This document shows positions 1 through 7,706 of a DNA stretch of 12,195 bases, piece after piece. Each line of letters opens with the position of its first letter. Within the stretch, counting starts at the first letter, position 1. The stretch lies in NCBI GenBank assembly GCA_041595355.1, contig JBFHKO010000063.1:1-12195 (forward strand), in the 5' to 3' direction. A model generated the notes under the pieces. That model did not search any database and was not told the DNA's origin. It saw nothing but the letters and a program-made list of their open reading frames with translations. Origin of the DNA: JBFHKO01 sp041595355 (GTDB lineage Bacteria; Pseudomonadota; Gammaproteobacteria; Enterobacterales; Aeromonadaceae). A program made the position numbers and the translations under genes.

Positions 1-741
1 CGCCTGCCGCTGAGCCTGGCCCACCTGCAGGGCGGTACACTGCGCAACGCCATTCCCCGGGAGGCCCAGGCGCTGATCCTGGTGCCCGTGACCGCGACCG
101 CGGAGCTGCAACAGGCGCTGGAGGAACTGAGCCTGCGCCTGCAGGGGGAACTCAAAGAGGTGGATCCCGGCTTGCAAATCGACCTGCAAACCGCCCCCCT
201 GCCTGGCGATTGCTTCGAGGCGGCGGCCCAGCTCCGGCTGCTGCAGGCGCTGGTGGCCTGCCCCAACGGCGTCATCCGCATGAGCCATGCCATCGAAGGG
301 GTAGTGGAAACCTCTACCAATCTGGGGGTGATCAAGACCGAAGAGACGCAGCTATTCATCCAGTGCCTGATCCGCTCGCTCAACGACGAGGGACGGCGGC
401 ATGTGGAGCAGATGACCGACTCCCTGTTCCGGCTGGCCGGCGCCGATTGCCGGTTCAGCGGCACCTATCCGGGCTGGGCTCCCGATCCCGCCTCGCCCAT
501 CATGGGGCTGCTGCGGGAAACCCATACCGAGTTATTCGGCCAGCCGCCCAAGATAATGGTGATGCATGCGGGCCTGGAATGCGGCCTGTTCAAGCGCTGC
601 TATCCCCACTGGGACATGGTCTCTTTCGGGCCCACCATCCAGGGCGCCCACTCGCCGGACGAGAAGGTACACATACCGGCGGTGGCCCATTTCTGGCAGC
701 TGCTGGTGCGCCTGCTGGAGCGGATACCGGCGCGTAGCTGA
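1..741 (+). CDS. pepD: Aminoacyl-histidine dipeptidase (PepD), 3' part
   Basis: This is a cytosolic M20-family zinc dipeptidase that cleaves Xaa-His dipeptides such as carnosine. The reading frame is open from base 1 to the TGA at 739-741, giving 246 codons, roughly the C-terminal half of the about 485-residue family protein. The first residues, RLPLSLAHLQGGTLRNAIPR, fit the insert (lid) domain, and the later HAGLECG and SFGPTIQGAHSPDEK segments are characteristic of PepD. The His in GAHSPDE is expected to be a metal ligand. The N-terminal metal ligands and the catalytic acidic residue lie outside the window, so activity cannot be judged from this piece. The gene converges on dinB with only 31 bp between the stop codons, and I see no clear intrinsic terminator there. 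Identification is by recognition of conserved segments and is firm. Confidence 0.95.
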   Translation, partial: RLPLSLAHLQGGTLRNAIPREAQALILVPVTATAELQQALEELSLRLQGELKEVDPGLQIDLQTAPLPGDCFEAAAQLRLLQALVACPNGVIRMSHAIEGVVETSTNLGVIKTEETQLFIQCLIRSLNDEGRRHVEQMTDSLFRLAGADCRFSGTYPGWAPDPASPIMGLLRETHTELFGQPPKIMVMHAGLECGLFKRCYPHWDMVSFGPTIQGAHSPDEKVHIPAVAHFWQLLVRLLERIPARS

Positions 742-772
742 GCCCTGGCGGGGGGGCAGGCGGGCACGGGCG

Positions 773-1825
773 TCAGAATGGCAGGCTCAATTGCTCCGCC
801 TGGCGGGGGGTGGGCAGGCCGACCGACAGCCCCACCAGTCGCACCGCCTTGCCCTCCCCCCGCAGCCAGGCCTCGTGCAGCAAACCGGCGAACAACACCT
901 CGTCCAGCCCCCGCACCGACCGTTCCACCGTGGTCTGCTGAAAATCGGCGAACTTGATCTTCACCCCCTGGCGGCAGATCTTGCCAGCCTCGCAGTGACG
1001 CTCCAGCCGCCGACGCAGATCCGGCAGCAGCGCCTGCACCACCTGCCAGCCCTCGCTCTCGAGCAGGATATCCGATTCGAGCGTGGTCTCCACGCCCACC
1101 GACTTGCGTAGCCGGCTCACCTGCACCGGCCGCGAGTCCAGTCCCTGGGCGCGTTCCAGCAACATCTGCCCCGTCTTGCCGAAGCGGGCCAGTAACTGAG
1201 TACGGGGGTAGGCCAGCACATCGGCGCCGCAGTGCAGGCCCGCCGCCGCCAGCCGCTGGGCGCTCTTGTCGCCGATGCCGGGGATCTTCGACAGCGGCAG
1301 AGCGGCCACGAACTCGGCCACCCGCTCGGGCGGCAGCACGAACAGGCCATCGGGCTTGTTCTGCTCCGAGGCGATCTTGGCCAGAAACTTGTTGGGTGCC
1401 ACACCGGCCGAGGCGGTCAGCTGCAGCTCACGGTGAATGTCGGCCCGGATCGCCTCGGCAATCCGGGTGGCGCTGCCCTGGCAATGGCGACTGTCGGTCA
1501 CATCCAGATAGGCTTCGTCCAGCGATAGCGGCTCGATCTGCTCACTGTAGCGGGCAAAGATGGCGCGGATCTGCGCCGATACCTGCTGATAGAGCGGCAT
1601 GCGTCCCGGCACCACCTTGAGGCCCGGACAGAGGCGCAGGGCATGGGACGTGGCCATGGCCGAACGCACCCCGTAACGGCGCGCCACATAGTTGCAGGTG
1701 GCAATGACGCCGCGCTTGTCGGCAGCGCCCCCCACCGCCAGCGGAATGGTGCGCCACTGGGGGTGATCCCGCATCTCCAGGGCGGCGAAGTAGCAATCCA
1801 TGTCGACGTGGATGATTTTGCGCAT
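773..1825 (-). CDS. dinB: DNA polymerase IV (Y-family translesion polymerase)
   Basis: DinB is an error-prone Y-family polymerase that bypasses lesions such as N2-guanine adducts during the SOS response. The protein is 350 aa, against 351 in E. coli. Catalytic acids are visible as D8 (HVDMD) and D103/E104 (SLDEAY), the steric gate is F13 (CYFAA), and the helix-hairpin-helix region is around IPGIGDKS (181-188). The C-terminus QLSLPF fits a beta-clamp binding motif. The start is the ATG at 1825 because the conserved N-terminus MRKIIHVDMD begins there; the open frame runs on to 2029 but that extension has no recognisable content. A perfect LexA box lies 7 bp upstream and no Shine-Dalgarno sequence is evident. 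The gene follows the nqr operon on the same strand after a 140-bp gap, and its own SOS promoter suggests separate control. Confidence 0.97.
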   Translation of the reverse strand: MRKIIHVDMDCYFAALEMRDHPQWRTIPLAVGGAADKRGVIATCNYVARRYGVRSAMATSHALRLCPGLKVVPGRMPLYQQVSAQIRAIFARYSEQIEPLSLDEAYLDVTDSRHCQGSATRIAEAIRADIHRELQLTASAGVAPNKFLAKIASEQNKPDGLFVLPPERVAEFVAALPLSKIPGIGDKSAQRLAAAGLHCGADVLAYPRTQLLARFGKTGQMLLERAQGLDSRPVQVSRLRKSVGVETTLESDILLESEGWQVVQALLPDLRRRLERHCEAGKICRQGVKIKFADFQQTTVERSVRGLDEVLFAGLLHEAWLRGEGKAVRLVGLSVGLPTPRQAEQLSLPF

Positions 1826-1832
1826 ATGGAAG

Positions 1833-1848
1833 CTGTATATAAAAACAG
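1833..1848 (-). promoter_or_regulatory. LexA operator (SOS box) of dinB
   Basis: The 16 bases read CTGT-N8-ACAG with an A/T-only centre, a perfect match to the gammaproteobacterial LexA half-site consensus. The box ends 7 bp before the dinB ATG. A TATATA inside it (1836-1841) could serve as the -10 element, so LexA binding would block polymerase directly. No good -35 was found at 16-18 bp. SOS control of dinB is established in E. coli; its operation here is inferred from the site. Confidence 0.93.
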
Positions 1849-1933
1849 TGTCCACTACTGTAGCCCAGGGGGGGCGGGGTGAACAGCCCGAGAAGAGAAC
1901 CGGACACGAGCGCCTGGCGCTGTGCCGGAAAGG

Positions 1934-1959
1934 TCCGGGGACGGCGTGTCGCCCCCGGA
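1934..1959 (-). terminator. Stem-loop downstream of nqrM (possible operon end)
   Basis: TCCGGGG at 1934-1940 pairs with CCCCGGA at 1953-1959 around a 12-base loop, and CG/CG inside the loop could lengthen the stem past one mismatch. It begins 6 bp after the nqrM stop in the direction of transcription. The downstream strand reads ACCTTTCC, with no proper U-run, so this is at best a weak intrinsic terminator or an RNA-stabilising 3' end of the nqr message. Confidence 0.3.
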
Positions 1960-1965
1960 GTGTGG

Positions 1966-2178
1966 TCAGAGAATGCGATTGGCCTGCAGGGCCTGCTCTT
2001 TGGCCAGGCGCTGCTTGCGCTTGTCGCAAGGCTCCGGGCAGTCACAGGCCTTGTCGACCCCCAGGCTGCCGAGGCCGCCACAGGAGCCGCTGATGCGTTT
2101 GCGCTGGAGAATATAGCCGATGGACATGATGAGAAACATCAACAGGAACACCGCCAGGGTGACGAAGAAATAGAGCAT
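1966..2178 (-). CDS. nqrM: Na+-NQR maturation protein NqrM
   Basis: NqrM is a small inner-membrane protein needed to mature Na+-NQR, proposed to deliver iron to the Cys-ligated site between NqrD and NqrE. The protein is 70 aa. It has one N-terminal membrane helix (about residues 2-23) followed by a cytoplasmic Cys-rich tail, with SCGGLG and CDCPEPCDK holding four cysteines (C33, C45, C47, C51), the hallmark of the family (formerly DUF539). The ATG at 2178 is chosen because it has a very strong Shine-Dalgarno, AGGAGG, 7 bases upstream; the frame is open further upstream, but that part overlaps apbE. It is the last gene of the operon, 4 bp after apbE, and probably translationally coupled to it. 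Confidence 0.95.
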   Translation of the reverse strand: MLYFFVTLAVFLLMFLIMSIGYILQRKRISGSCGGLGSLGVDKACDCPEPCDKRKQRLAKEQALQANRIL

Positions 2179-2182
2179 GGGC

Positions 2183-2191
2183 TCACCTCCT
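2183..2191 (-). promoter_or_regulatory. nqrM ribosome binding site made of the apbE 3' end
   Basis: The final two Arg codons and the stop of apbE read AGG AGG TGA, which forms a near-optimal Shine-Dalgarno 7 bases before the nqrM ATG at 2178. Ribosomes terminating on apbE would cover the nqrM initiation site, so coupling is likely. This site fixes the choice of nqrM start. Confidence 0.85.
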
Positions 2192-3211
2192 GAGAAAGGG
2201 TTTGAAGGCCGACGAAAAGTCCTCGCGGAAACCCTCATCGGTCTTGGTGATCATGAACACCGGCAGATCCTGCTCAGCGGCAAAGGCCAGCCCCTTCTCG
2301 GTACCCATCACCATCAGCGCCGTGGCCAGGCCGTCGGCCTCCATGCAGGTGGGCGCCACCACGGTCACCGAGACCAGCCGGTGAGTGATCGGCTTGCCGG
2401 TTACCGGATCTATGGTGTGGGAGACACGCTGGCCATCCAGTTCATAATAGTTGCGGTAATCCCCCGAGGTGGCGATGCCCCTGTCGCCGACGCTGATCAC
2501 CTCCTGCACCGAGCCCAGCTCGGCGGTGGGTTTCTCCACCGCCACCCGCCAATCCTGGCCCTGGCCATTCTGGCCCTTGACCCTCAGCTCGCCGCCTATC
2601 TCCACCAAGTAGTGACGGCCGCCCAGCGACTCGATATAGCGGGCGATCTCATCGACGCCATAGCCTTTGGCAATGGCAGAGAGATCCACGTACAGGCCGG
2701 GAATGTCCTTGCGCAGGGTATCGGCGTCGGCGCCAATTTCCACATGCAGCAGCCCCAGGCCGGTGCGCTGGCGGGTGGCGGTCAGCAGGGAATCATCCGG
2801 CACCGTGGTGGGCCGCTTGTCGGGACCAAAGCCCCACAGGTTGACCAGCGGCCCCACCGTCACATCCAGGGCGCCGCGGGTCAGGCGTCCCAGACGCAGC
2901 GCCTCCGCCACCACCCTGGCCAGCTCGGTCGACACCGGCAACGGCGAATGATCGGCATGCTGGTTGAACCGGGAAAGCTCCGAATGAGGCCGGTAAGTGG
3001 ACATCTGCTCGTTGACCCGCTCCAGACGCCGATCCACCTCCGCCTGGAAGGCCTGCGCATCGGCGGCCACGCCATCGGCCACCTTGATGGAGTAATAGGT
3101 GCCCATGGTGCTGCCGGTAATGTGCAGCTCGCTGCGTACCGCCGGCTCGCCGCAGCCCGGCAGTAAAAAGGCCAGCCCCATCAGGGCCAGCCAGTAATAA
3201 CGCGATGGCAT
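2183..3211 (-). CDS. apbE: FAD:protein FMN transferase ApbE
   Basis: ApbE uses Mg2+ and FAD to attach FMN by a phosphoester bond to a Thr in the (S/T)GAT-type motifs of NqrB and NqrC, outside the cytoplasmic membrane. The protein is 342 aa. It starts with a lipoprotein signal whose lipobox LPGC places the lipidated Cys at residue 20. Family motifs follow in order: GSTMGTYYSI (33-42), LDVTVGPLVNLWGFGP (115-130), DLSAIAKGYGVD (176-187), GGELR (206-210), IATSGDYRN (246-254), HTIDPVTGKP (265-274) and ADGLATALMVMG (292-303), with probable Mg2+ ligands in the last. The ATG at 3211 is chosen because it opens the lipoprotein signal; a longer open frame to 3292 lies inside nqrF. It sits 4 bp after nqrF in the operon of its substrates. 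Confidence 0.97.
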   Translation of the reverse strand: MPSRYYWLALMGLAFLLPGCGEPAVRSELHITGSTMGTYYSIKVADGVAADAQAFQAEVDRRLERVNEQMSTYRPHSELSRFNQHADHSPLPVSTELARVVAEALRLGRLTRGALDVTVGPLVNLWGFGPDKRPTTVPDDSLLTATRQRTGLGLLHVEIGADADTLRKDIPGLYVDLSAIAKGYGVDEIARYIESLGGRHYLVEIGGELRVKGQNGQGQDWRVAVEKPTAELGSVQEVISVGDRGIATSGDYRNYYELDGQRVSHTIDPVTGKPITHRLVSVTVVAPTCMEADGLATALMVMGTEKGLAFAAEQDLPVFMITKTDEGFREDFSSAFKPFLRR

Positions 3212-3215
3212 CGGC

Positions 3216-4442
3216 TTAACCACCGAAGTCATCCAGCAGAATGTTCTCATCCTCGACACCCAGCTCCTTGAGCAGGTTGATGACGGCGGCATTCATCACC
3301 GGCGGGCCGCACATGTAGAACTCGCAATCCTCGGGCGCCTGATGATCCTTGAGGTAGTGCTCGTAGAGCACATTGTGGATGAAGCCGGTGTGGCCGGTCC
3401 AGTTGTCATCCGGATGCGGATCGCTCAAGGCCACATGCCAGCTGAAGTTGGGGAACTCGGCCGCCAGCTGGTCAAAATCCTCGACATAGAACATCTCGCG
3501 CTTGGAGCGGGCGCCATACCAGAAGCTGATCTTGCGCTTGGACCCCAGCCGCTTGAGCTGATCGAAGATGTGCGAACGCATGGGCGCCATGCCGGCCCCC
3601 CCGCCGACGAACACCATCTCCGCCTCGGTCTGTTTGGCGAAAAACTCACCGAAGGGGCCGGAGATGACCACCTTGTCGCCCGGCTTCAGTGACCAGATGT
3701 AGGAGGACATCTGTCCCGGCGGGGCCGACAGGTTGTTGAACGGCGGGGTGGCGATGCGCACGTTCAGCATGATGAGCCCCTTCTCGTCCGGGTAGTTGGC
3801 CATGGAGTAGGCGCGCACTATGGGCTCGTTGACCCTGGACTCCAGCTCGAACAGCTTGAAGCGCTCCCAGTCACCGCGGTACTCCTGGGGCACATCGAAA
3901 TCGAGGTACTTGACGTGATGCGGCTCCGCCTCGATCTGGATGTAGCCCCCGGCGCGGAAGGGCACCGCCTCCCCCTCGGGGATGGCGAGCTTGAGCTCCT
4001 TGATGAAGGTGGCCACGTTGTCATTGGAGATGACGGTGCATTCCCACTTCTTGACGCCGAAGATCTCTTCCGGCAGCTCGATCTCCATGTTCTGACGCAC
4101 TGTCACCTGACAGGCCAGCCGCTCGCCGGCACGGGCCTCTTTCTTGCTCAGGTGATTGAGCTCGGTGGGCAGCACATCTCCGCCACCGGAGAGCACCTTG
4201 CAGCGGCACTGACCACAGGAGCCACCGCCGCCACAGGCGGAGGAGACGAAAATGCCGTTATCGGCCAGGGCGCTCAGCAGTTTGCCGCCCGCTGGTGCCC
4301 GGATGGCCTTGTCCGCATCGTCGTTGATGGCGATGGTAACATCCCCCGCCGTCACCAGCTTGGACTTGGCCAGCAGGATCAGCACCACCAGCGCCAGCAC
4401 GATGACGGTGAACATGACCACGCCCAGAATGATCTCTTGCAT
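3216..4442 (-). CDS. nqrF: Na+-NQR subunit F, NADH dehydrogenase flavoprotein
   Basis: NqrF is the electron-entry subunit: it oxidises NADH on FAD and passes electrons singly through a 2Fe-2S centre. The 408-aa protein has one N-terminal membrane helix (about residues 3-24), a plant-type ferredoxin domain with cluster cysteines C70, C76, C79 and C111, an FAD-binding barrel with R210-A-Y-S, and a ferredoxin-reductase NADH domain with GGGAGMAP (280-287) and CGPPVMN (378-384). Length and cofactor positions agree with the V. cholerae numbering I recall. The ATG at 4442 has AAGGAG a few bases upstream; a second ATG at 4446 is out of frame. The gene follows nqrE by 28 bp and lies 4 bp before apbE. 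Confidence 0.98.
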   Translation of the reverse strand: MQEIILGVVMFTVIVLALVVLILLAKSKLVTAGDVTIAINDDADKAIRAPAGGKLLSALADNGIFVSSACGGGGSCGQCRCKVLSGGGDVLPTELNHLSKKEARAGERLACQVTVRQNMEIELPEEIFGVKKWECTVISNDNVATFIKELKLAIPEGEAVPFRAGGYIQIEAEPHHVKYLDFDVPQEYRGDWERFKLFELESRVNEPIVRAYSMANYPDEKGLIMLNVRIATPPFNNLSAPPGQMSSYIWSLKPGDKVVISGPFGEFFAKQTEAEMVFVGGGAGMAPMRSHIFDQLKRLGSKRKISFWYGARSKREMFYVEDFDQLAAEFPNFSWHVALSDPHPDDNWTGHTGFIHNVLYEHYLKDHQAPEDCEFYMCGPPVMNAAVINLLKELGVEDENILLDDFGG

Positions 4443-4470
4443 GCATTACTCCTTCAAAGACGCAGCCCGG

Positions 4471-5067
4471 TTAGAGGGAAATCCCGGAAAAGGACATGAA
4501 ACCCATGGCCATCAGCCCGGCGGTGACAAAGGTGATCCCCAGTCCCCGCAGGCCGGCCGGCACGTCTGAATACTTCATCTTCTCGCGAATACCCGCCAGC
4601 AGCACTATGGCCAGACACCAGCTGAACCCGGAGCCGAAGCCATAGACCACCGACTCGGCAAAATCGTACTCCCGCTGCACCATGAAGGCGACGCCGCCGA
4701 AGATGGCGCAGTTAACGGTGATGAGCGGCAGGAAGATCCCCAGGGCGTTGTAGAGGGCCGGCACATACTTGTCGAGGAACATCTCCAGGATCTGCACCAG
4801 TGCGGCGATGACGCCGATGAAGGTGATGAAGTTGAGGAAGGAGAGATCCATTCCCTCCACCAGGGCGTTCTCCTTGAGCACATAGGTGAAGATGAGGTTG
4901 TTGGTGGGCACCGCTATGGTCTGCACCACGATGACGGCCACCCCCAGACCAATGGAGGTCTTCACCTTCTTGGAGACCGCCAGGAAGGTACACATGCCGA
5001 GGAAAAAGGCGAGCGCCAGGTTCTCGATGAAGATGGCCTTGACCAACAGGCTCAGGTAATGCTCCAT
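4471..5067 (-). CDS. nqrE: Na+-NQR subunit E, integral membrane protein
   Basis: NqrE is one of two related, oppositely oriented membrane subunits that together bind an iron centre (assigned as 2Fe-2S in recent structures) in the middle of the membrane and form part of the Na+ path. The protein is 198 aa and almost wholly hydrophobic, consistent with six transmembrane helices. Its two expected ligands are C26 (FFLGMCTF) and C120 (ITVNCAIF), at the same positions as I recall for V. cholerae. The ATG at 5067 has AAGGAG upstream, made of the last codons of nqrD (AAG GAG TAA), so translation is probably coupled. The gap to nqrD is 3 bp. Confidence 0.97.
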   Translation of the reverse strand: MEHYLSLLVKAIFIENLALAFFLGMCTFLAVSKKVKTSIGLGVAVIVVQTIAVPTNNLIFTYVLKENALVEGMDLSFLNFITFIGVIAALVQILEMFLDKYVPALYNALGIFLPLITVNCAIFGGVAFMVQREYDFAESVVYGFGSGFSWCLAIVLLAGIREKMKYSDVPAGLRGLGITFVTAGLMAMGFMSFSGISL

Positions 5068-5070
5068 GGC

Positions 5071-5703
5071 TTACTCCTTGTGTTCAACCTGTTCGGGGCG
5101 CAGGGTCCGCAGCACCCAGATGAAAATGCCGATGAGGAAGAAGGCACTCGGCGGCATCAGCAGCATGCCGTTGGGGATATACCAGCCGCCGTTGTTGACC
5201 GTCTCCAGCAGCGTGATGCCAAACCAGGAGCCGGAACCGAAGATCTCGCGGATGGTGCCCACCAGCAACAGGATGAAACCATAGCCCAGGCCATTGCCCA
5301 CGCCGTCGACGAACGAGATGAGCGGCGGGCTCTTCATGGCGAAGGCCTCGGCGCGCCCCATGACGATGCAGTTGGTGATGATGAGGCCCACGAACACCGA
5401 CAGCTGCTTGGAAAGCTCATAAGAGAACGCCTTGAGCAGCTGATCCACCACTATGACCAGCGAGGCGATGATGGCCATCTGAGCGATGATGCGCACGCTG
5501 CTGGGGATGTGGTTACGGATAAGCGAAATGAACAGGTTGGAGAAGGCGGTCACCGCAATCACCGCCAGGGCCATCACGAAGGCCGTCTCCATCTTGCTGG
5601 TCACCGCCAGGGCCGAGCAGATCCCCAGCACCTGCAGGGCGATGGGATTGTTGCTGAAGACAGGTCCGAACAGCACCTTCTTGATGCCAATGGTATCAGC
5701 CAT
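5071..5703 (-). CDS. nqrD: Na+-NQR subunit D, integral membrane protein
   Basis: NqrD is the partner of NqrE in the membrane core and supplies the other two Cys ligands of the intramembrane iron site. The 210-aa hydrophobic protein fits six helices and carries C29 (VLGICSALAV) and C112 (IITNCIVMGR), again at the positions recalled for V. cholerae. The ATG at 5703 overlaps the 3' end of nqrC by 8 bp, and its Shine-Dalgarno (AAAGGAG) lies within the last nqrC codons. The C-terminus is charged (EQVEHKE). Confidence 0.97.
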   Translation of the reverse strand: MADTIGIKKVLFGPVFSNNPIALQVLGICSALAVTSKMETAFVMALAVIAVTAFSNLFISLIRNHIPSSVRIIAQMAIIASLVIVVDQLLKAFSYELSKQLSVFVGLIITNCIVMGRAEAFAMKSPPLISFVDGVGNGLGYGFILLLVGTIREIFGSGSWFGITLLETVNNGGWYIPNGMLLMPPSAFFLIGIFIWVLRTLRPEQVEHKE

Positions 5704-6472
5704 GATTCAAAGCTCCTTTGCTCAGCTGACTCAGGAAGGGACCATAACCCTTGGGGCCCATCCAGAACTCGAAGGTGCGCTGCACGCCATTGCTGGTGAG
5801 GGTGGCGCCGGAGAGGCCATCCACCTTGAAGCGCTCGCCGGCCTCGGCATGCCCCTTGATCACCTGCAGGGCATAGTCACCGCGCTCGTCAAACAGCTGC
5901 TTGCCGACCCACAGCTGCTGCCAGCGGGGGTTTTCCACCTCGCCGCCCAGGCCCGGGGTCTCGCCATGCTCGTAGTAGGTGATGCCCTTGACGGTGTTGC
6001 CATCGGTGGCCACGGCGATGAAGGCGTACATGGTGGACCAGAGCCCCTGACCATAGACCGGCAGTATCACGCTTTCGATCTCGCCCTGCTCGTTGCGGGC
6101 CAGGTAGACGGGGGCCAGGTTGGCGCGACGGCGAATACCGGCAGGATCGTCCTGCGGCAGCAGGGCAATGCTCTGCTTGGGATCCTTGGCTGCGGTCCGC
6201 AGATCGAAGGTGTCGGCCCCCTCGGCGGTCACGAACTGGCCGCTGTCCAGCGCCACCAGCCGCGCCTCGATGCGCGTCTTGTAGGTCTGGGCCACCGCCC
6301 CGGTCGGCAGGCCGGCCACGGTCAGAATGTTGGTTTGCCGATCTCGCGCCTTGGCCTGCTCCTGCAGCGGGCGCAGCCCCACGGCCGCCCCGGAGACCAG
6401 AATCGAACAGACCAGGCAGAGACTGCCGATGACGGCAAAGGTCTTGCCGACCGAATCCTTGTTATGAGCCAC
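5696..6472 (-). CDS. nqrC: Na+-NQR subunit C, covalent FMN subunit
   Basis: NqrC carries a covalently bound FMN on the periplasmic side and relays electrons from the NqrD/E iron site to NqrB. The 258-aa protein has one N-terminal membrane helix (about residues 12-33) and a soluble FMN-binding domain. The flavinylation motif DGLSGATLTS has T224 as the expected attachment residue, the substrate of ApbE encoded downstream. The start is a GTG at 6472, chosen for its good GGAGGAT Shine-Dalgarno about 6 bases upstream and for the conserved N-terminus; the 5' end overlaps nqrB by 11 bp. Its motif and length fit the family well. Confidence 0.97.
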   Translation of the reverse strand: MAHNKDSVGKTFAVIGSLCLVCSILVSGAAVGLRPLQEQAKARDRQTNILTVAGLPTGAVAQTYKTRIEARLVALDSGQFVTAEGADTFDLRTAAKDPKQSIALLPQDDPAGIRRRANLAPVYLARNEQGEIESVILPVYGQGLWSTMYAFIAVATDGNTVKGITYYEHGETPGLGGEVENPRWQQLWVGKQLFDERGDYALQVIKGHAEAGERFKVDGLSGATLTSNGVQRTFEFWMGPKGYGPFLSQLSKGALNHG

Positions 6473-7703
6473 GCGCTATCCTCCGCTTGATGTTGGCCTG
6501 GGCCACGAAGTAGTCGAACAGGGGCGCAAACAGGTTGGCGAACAGTATGGCCAGCATCATGCCCTCGGGAAAGGCCGGGTTGACCACCCGGATGAGCACC
6601 ACCATGACGCCGATGAGGGCGCCATACCACCACTTGCCGGTGTCGGTGAAGGCCGCGGAGACGGGATCCGTGGCCATGAAGGCCATGCCGAAGGCAAAGC
6701 CGCCCAGCACCAGATGCCAGTGCCAGGACATGGCGAACATGGGATTGGTCTCCGAGCCAATGAAGTTGAACAGGGTCGCGGTGGCGACCATGCCCAGCAT
6801 CACGCCCACCACGATGCGCCAGGAAGCGATGCCCATGTAGATGAGCAGTGCCACCCCCAGCAGTATCATCAGGGTGGAAACCTCGCCTATGCTGCCCGGC
6901 AGATTGCCGAGAAAGGCATCCATCCAGCTGATGGGCTCGCCGGTCAGGCCGTGGCGCAGGGCGTTGGCGCCGCCGGCGGCCCACTGACTCAGGGCCGTGG
7001 CACCGGAATAGCCATCCACTGCCGTCCACACCGCATCACCGGAGATCTGCGCCGGGTAGGCGAAGAAGAGGAAGGCGCGCCCCGCCAGGGCCGGGTTCAT
7101 GAAGTTCTTGCCGGTGCCGCCGAAGATCTCCTTGGCCACCACCACGCCGAAGCTGATGCCGATGGCCGCCTGCCACAGCGGCAGGGTCGGCGGCACTATC
7201 ATGGCAAAGAGGATGGAGGTGACGAAGAAGCCCTCGTTGACCTCGTGCTTGCGCACTATGCAAAAGAGCACCTCCCAGATACCGCCCACCACGAAGACGG
7301 TGGCATAGATGGGCAGGAAGTAGAGGGCTCCCAGCAGCATCTTGCTGTAGACACCGGCATCGGCGGTCAGCGAGCCGCCCAGCAGTTCGGTGAGGGCATA
7401 GCGCCAGTTGCCGTCGATGGCGGCCGCCAGCTGGCTCGCATCAAACTGCAGCGACAGCGCCAGCACCGCCTGATTGCCCACGTTGTACAGGCCCCAGAAC
7501 AGCGCCGGGAAGACCGACAGCCAGACCATGATCATGATGCGCTTGAGATCCACGCTGTCACGCACATGGGCCGCGCCCCGGGTCACGTTGCCGGGGGTGA
7601 AGGCCAGGGTGGCCGCCGCCTCGTAGAGCGGGAACCACTTTTCATACTTGCCGCCCGGGGTGAAACCGGGTTCGATTTTTTCCAACCAGTGTTTGAGGCG
7701 CAT
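6462..7703 (-). CDS. nqrB: Na+-NQR subunit B, membrane FMN/riboflavin subunit
   Basis: NqrB is the largest membrane subunit and carries covalent FMN and riboflavin; it is central to Na+ translocation and quinone reduction. With the ATG at 7703 it is 413 aa. The flavinylation motif DGYSGATALS then has its Thr at 236, and E144 (GGIWE) and D397 (APLFD) fall at the residues known from V. cholerae NqrB studies. This agreement favours ATG 7703 over the GTG one codon upstream (7706), which also leaves too little room for the AGGG Shine-Dalgarno. The ATG lies 3 bp beyond the nqrA stop. The C-terminus overlaps nqrC. Confidence 0.97.
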   Translation of the reverse strand: MRLKHWLEKIEPGFTPGGKYEKWFPLYEAAATLAFTPGNVTRGAAHVRDSVDLKRIMIMVWLSVFPALFWGLYNVGNQAVLALSLQFDASQLAAAIDGNWRYALTELLGGSLTADAGVYSKMLLGALYFLPIYATVFVVGGIWEVLFCIVRKHEVNEGFFVTSILFAMIVPPTLPLWQAAIGISFGVVVAKEIFGGTGKNFMNPALAGRAFLFFAYPAQISGDAVWTAVDGYSGATALSQWAAGGANALRHGLTGEPISWMDAFLGNLPGSIGEVSTLMILLGVALLIYMGIASWRIVVGVMLGMVATATLFNFIGSETNPMFAMSWHWHLVLGGFAFGMAFMATDPVSAAFTDTGKWWYGALIGVMVVLIRVVNPAFPEGMMLAILFANLFAPLFDYFVAQANIKRRIARGS

Positions 7704-7706
7704 CAC

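Noticed and set aside
742..772. Bidirectional terminator between pepD and dinB
   Set aside because: The 31-bp gap is G-rich with no compact inverted repeat or T-run; TGAGCC/GGCTCA copies at 739-744 and 784-789 are too far apart and short to count.
566..1111. Plus-strand ORF spanning the pepD end and antisense dinB
   Set aside because: It is out of frame with pepD, antisense to dinB, and of biased composition.
1826..2029. 68-codon N-terminal extension of dinB
   Set aside because: DinB proteins begin at MRKIIHVDMD; the extension would read through the LexA box and overlap nqrM, and contains no domain.
7704..7706. GTG start for nqrB one codon upstream
   Set aside because: The AGGG ribosome site would be only about 3 bases away, and the ATG at 7703 puts T236, E144 and D397 at their known positions.
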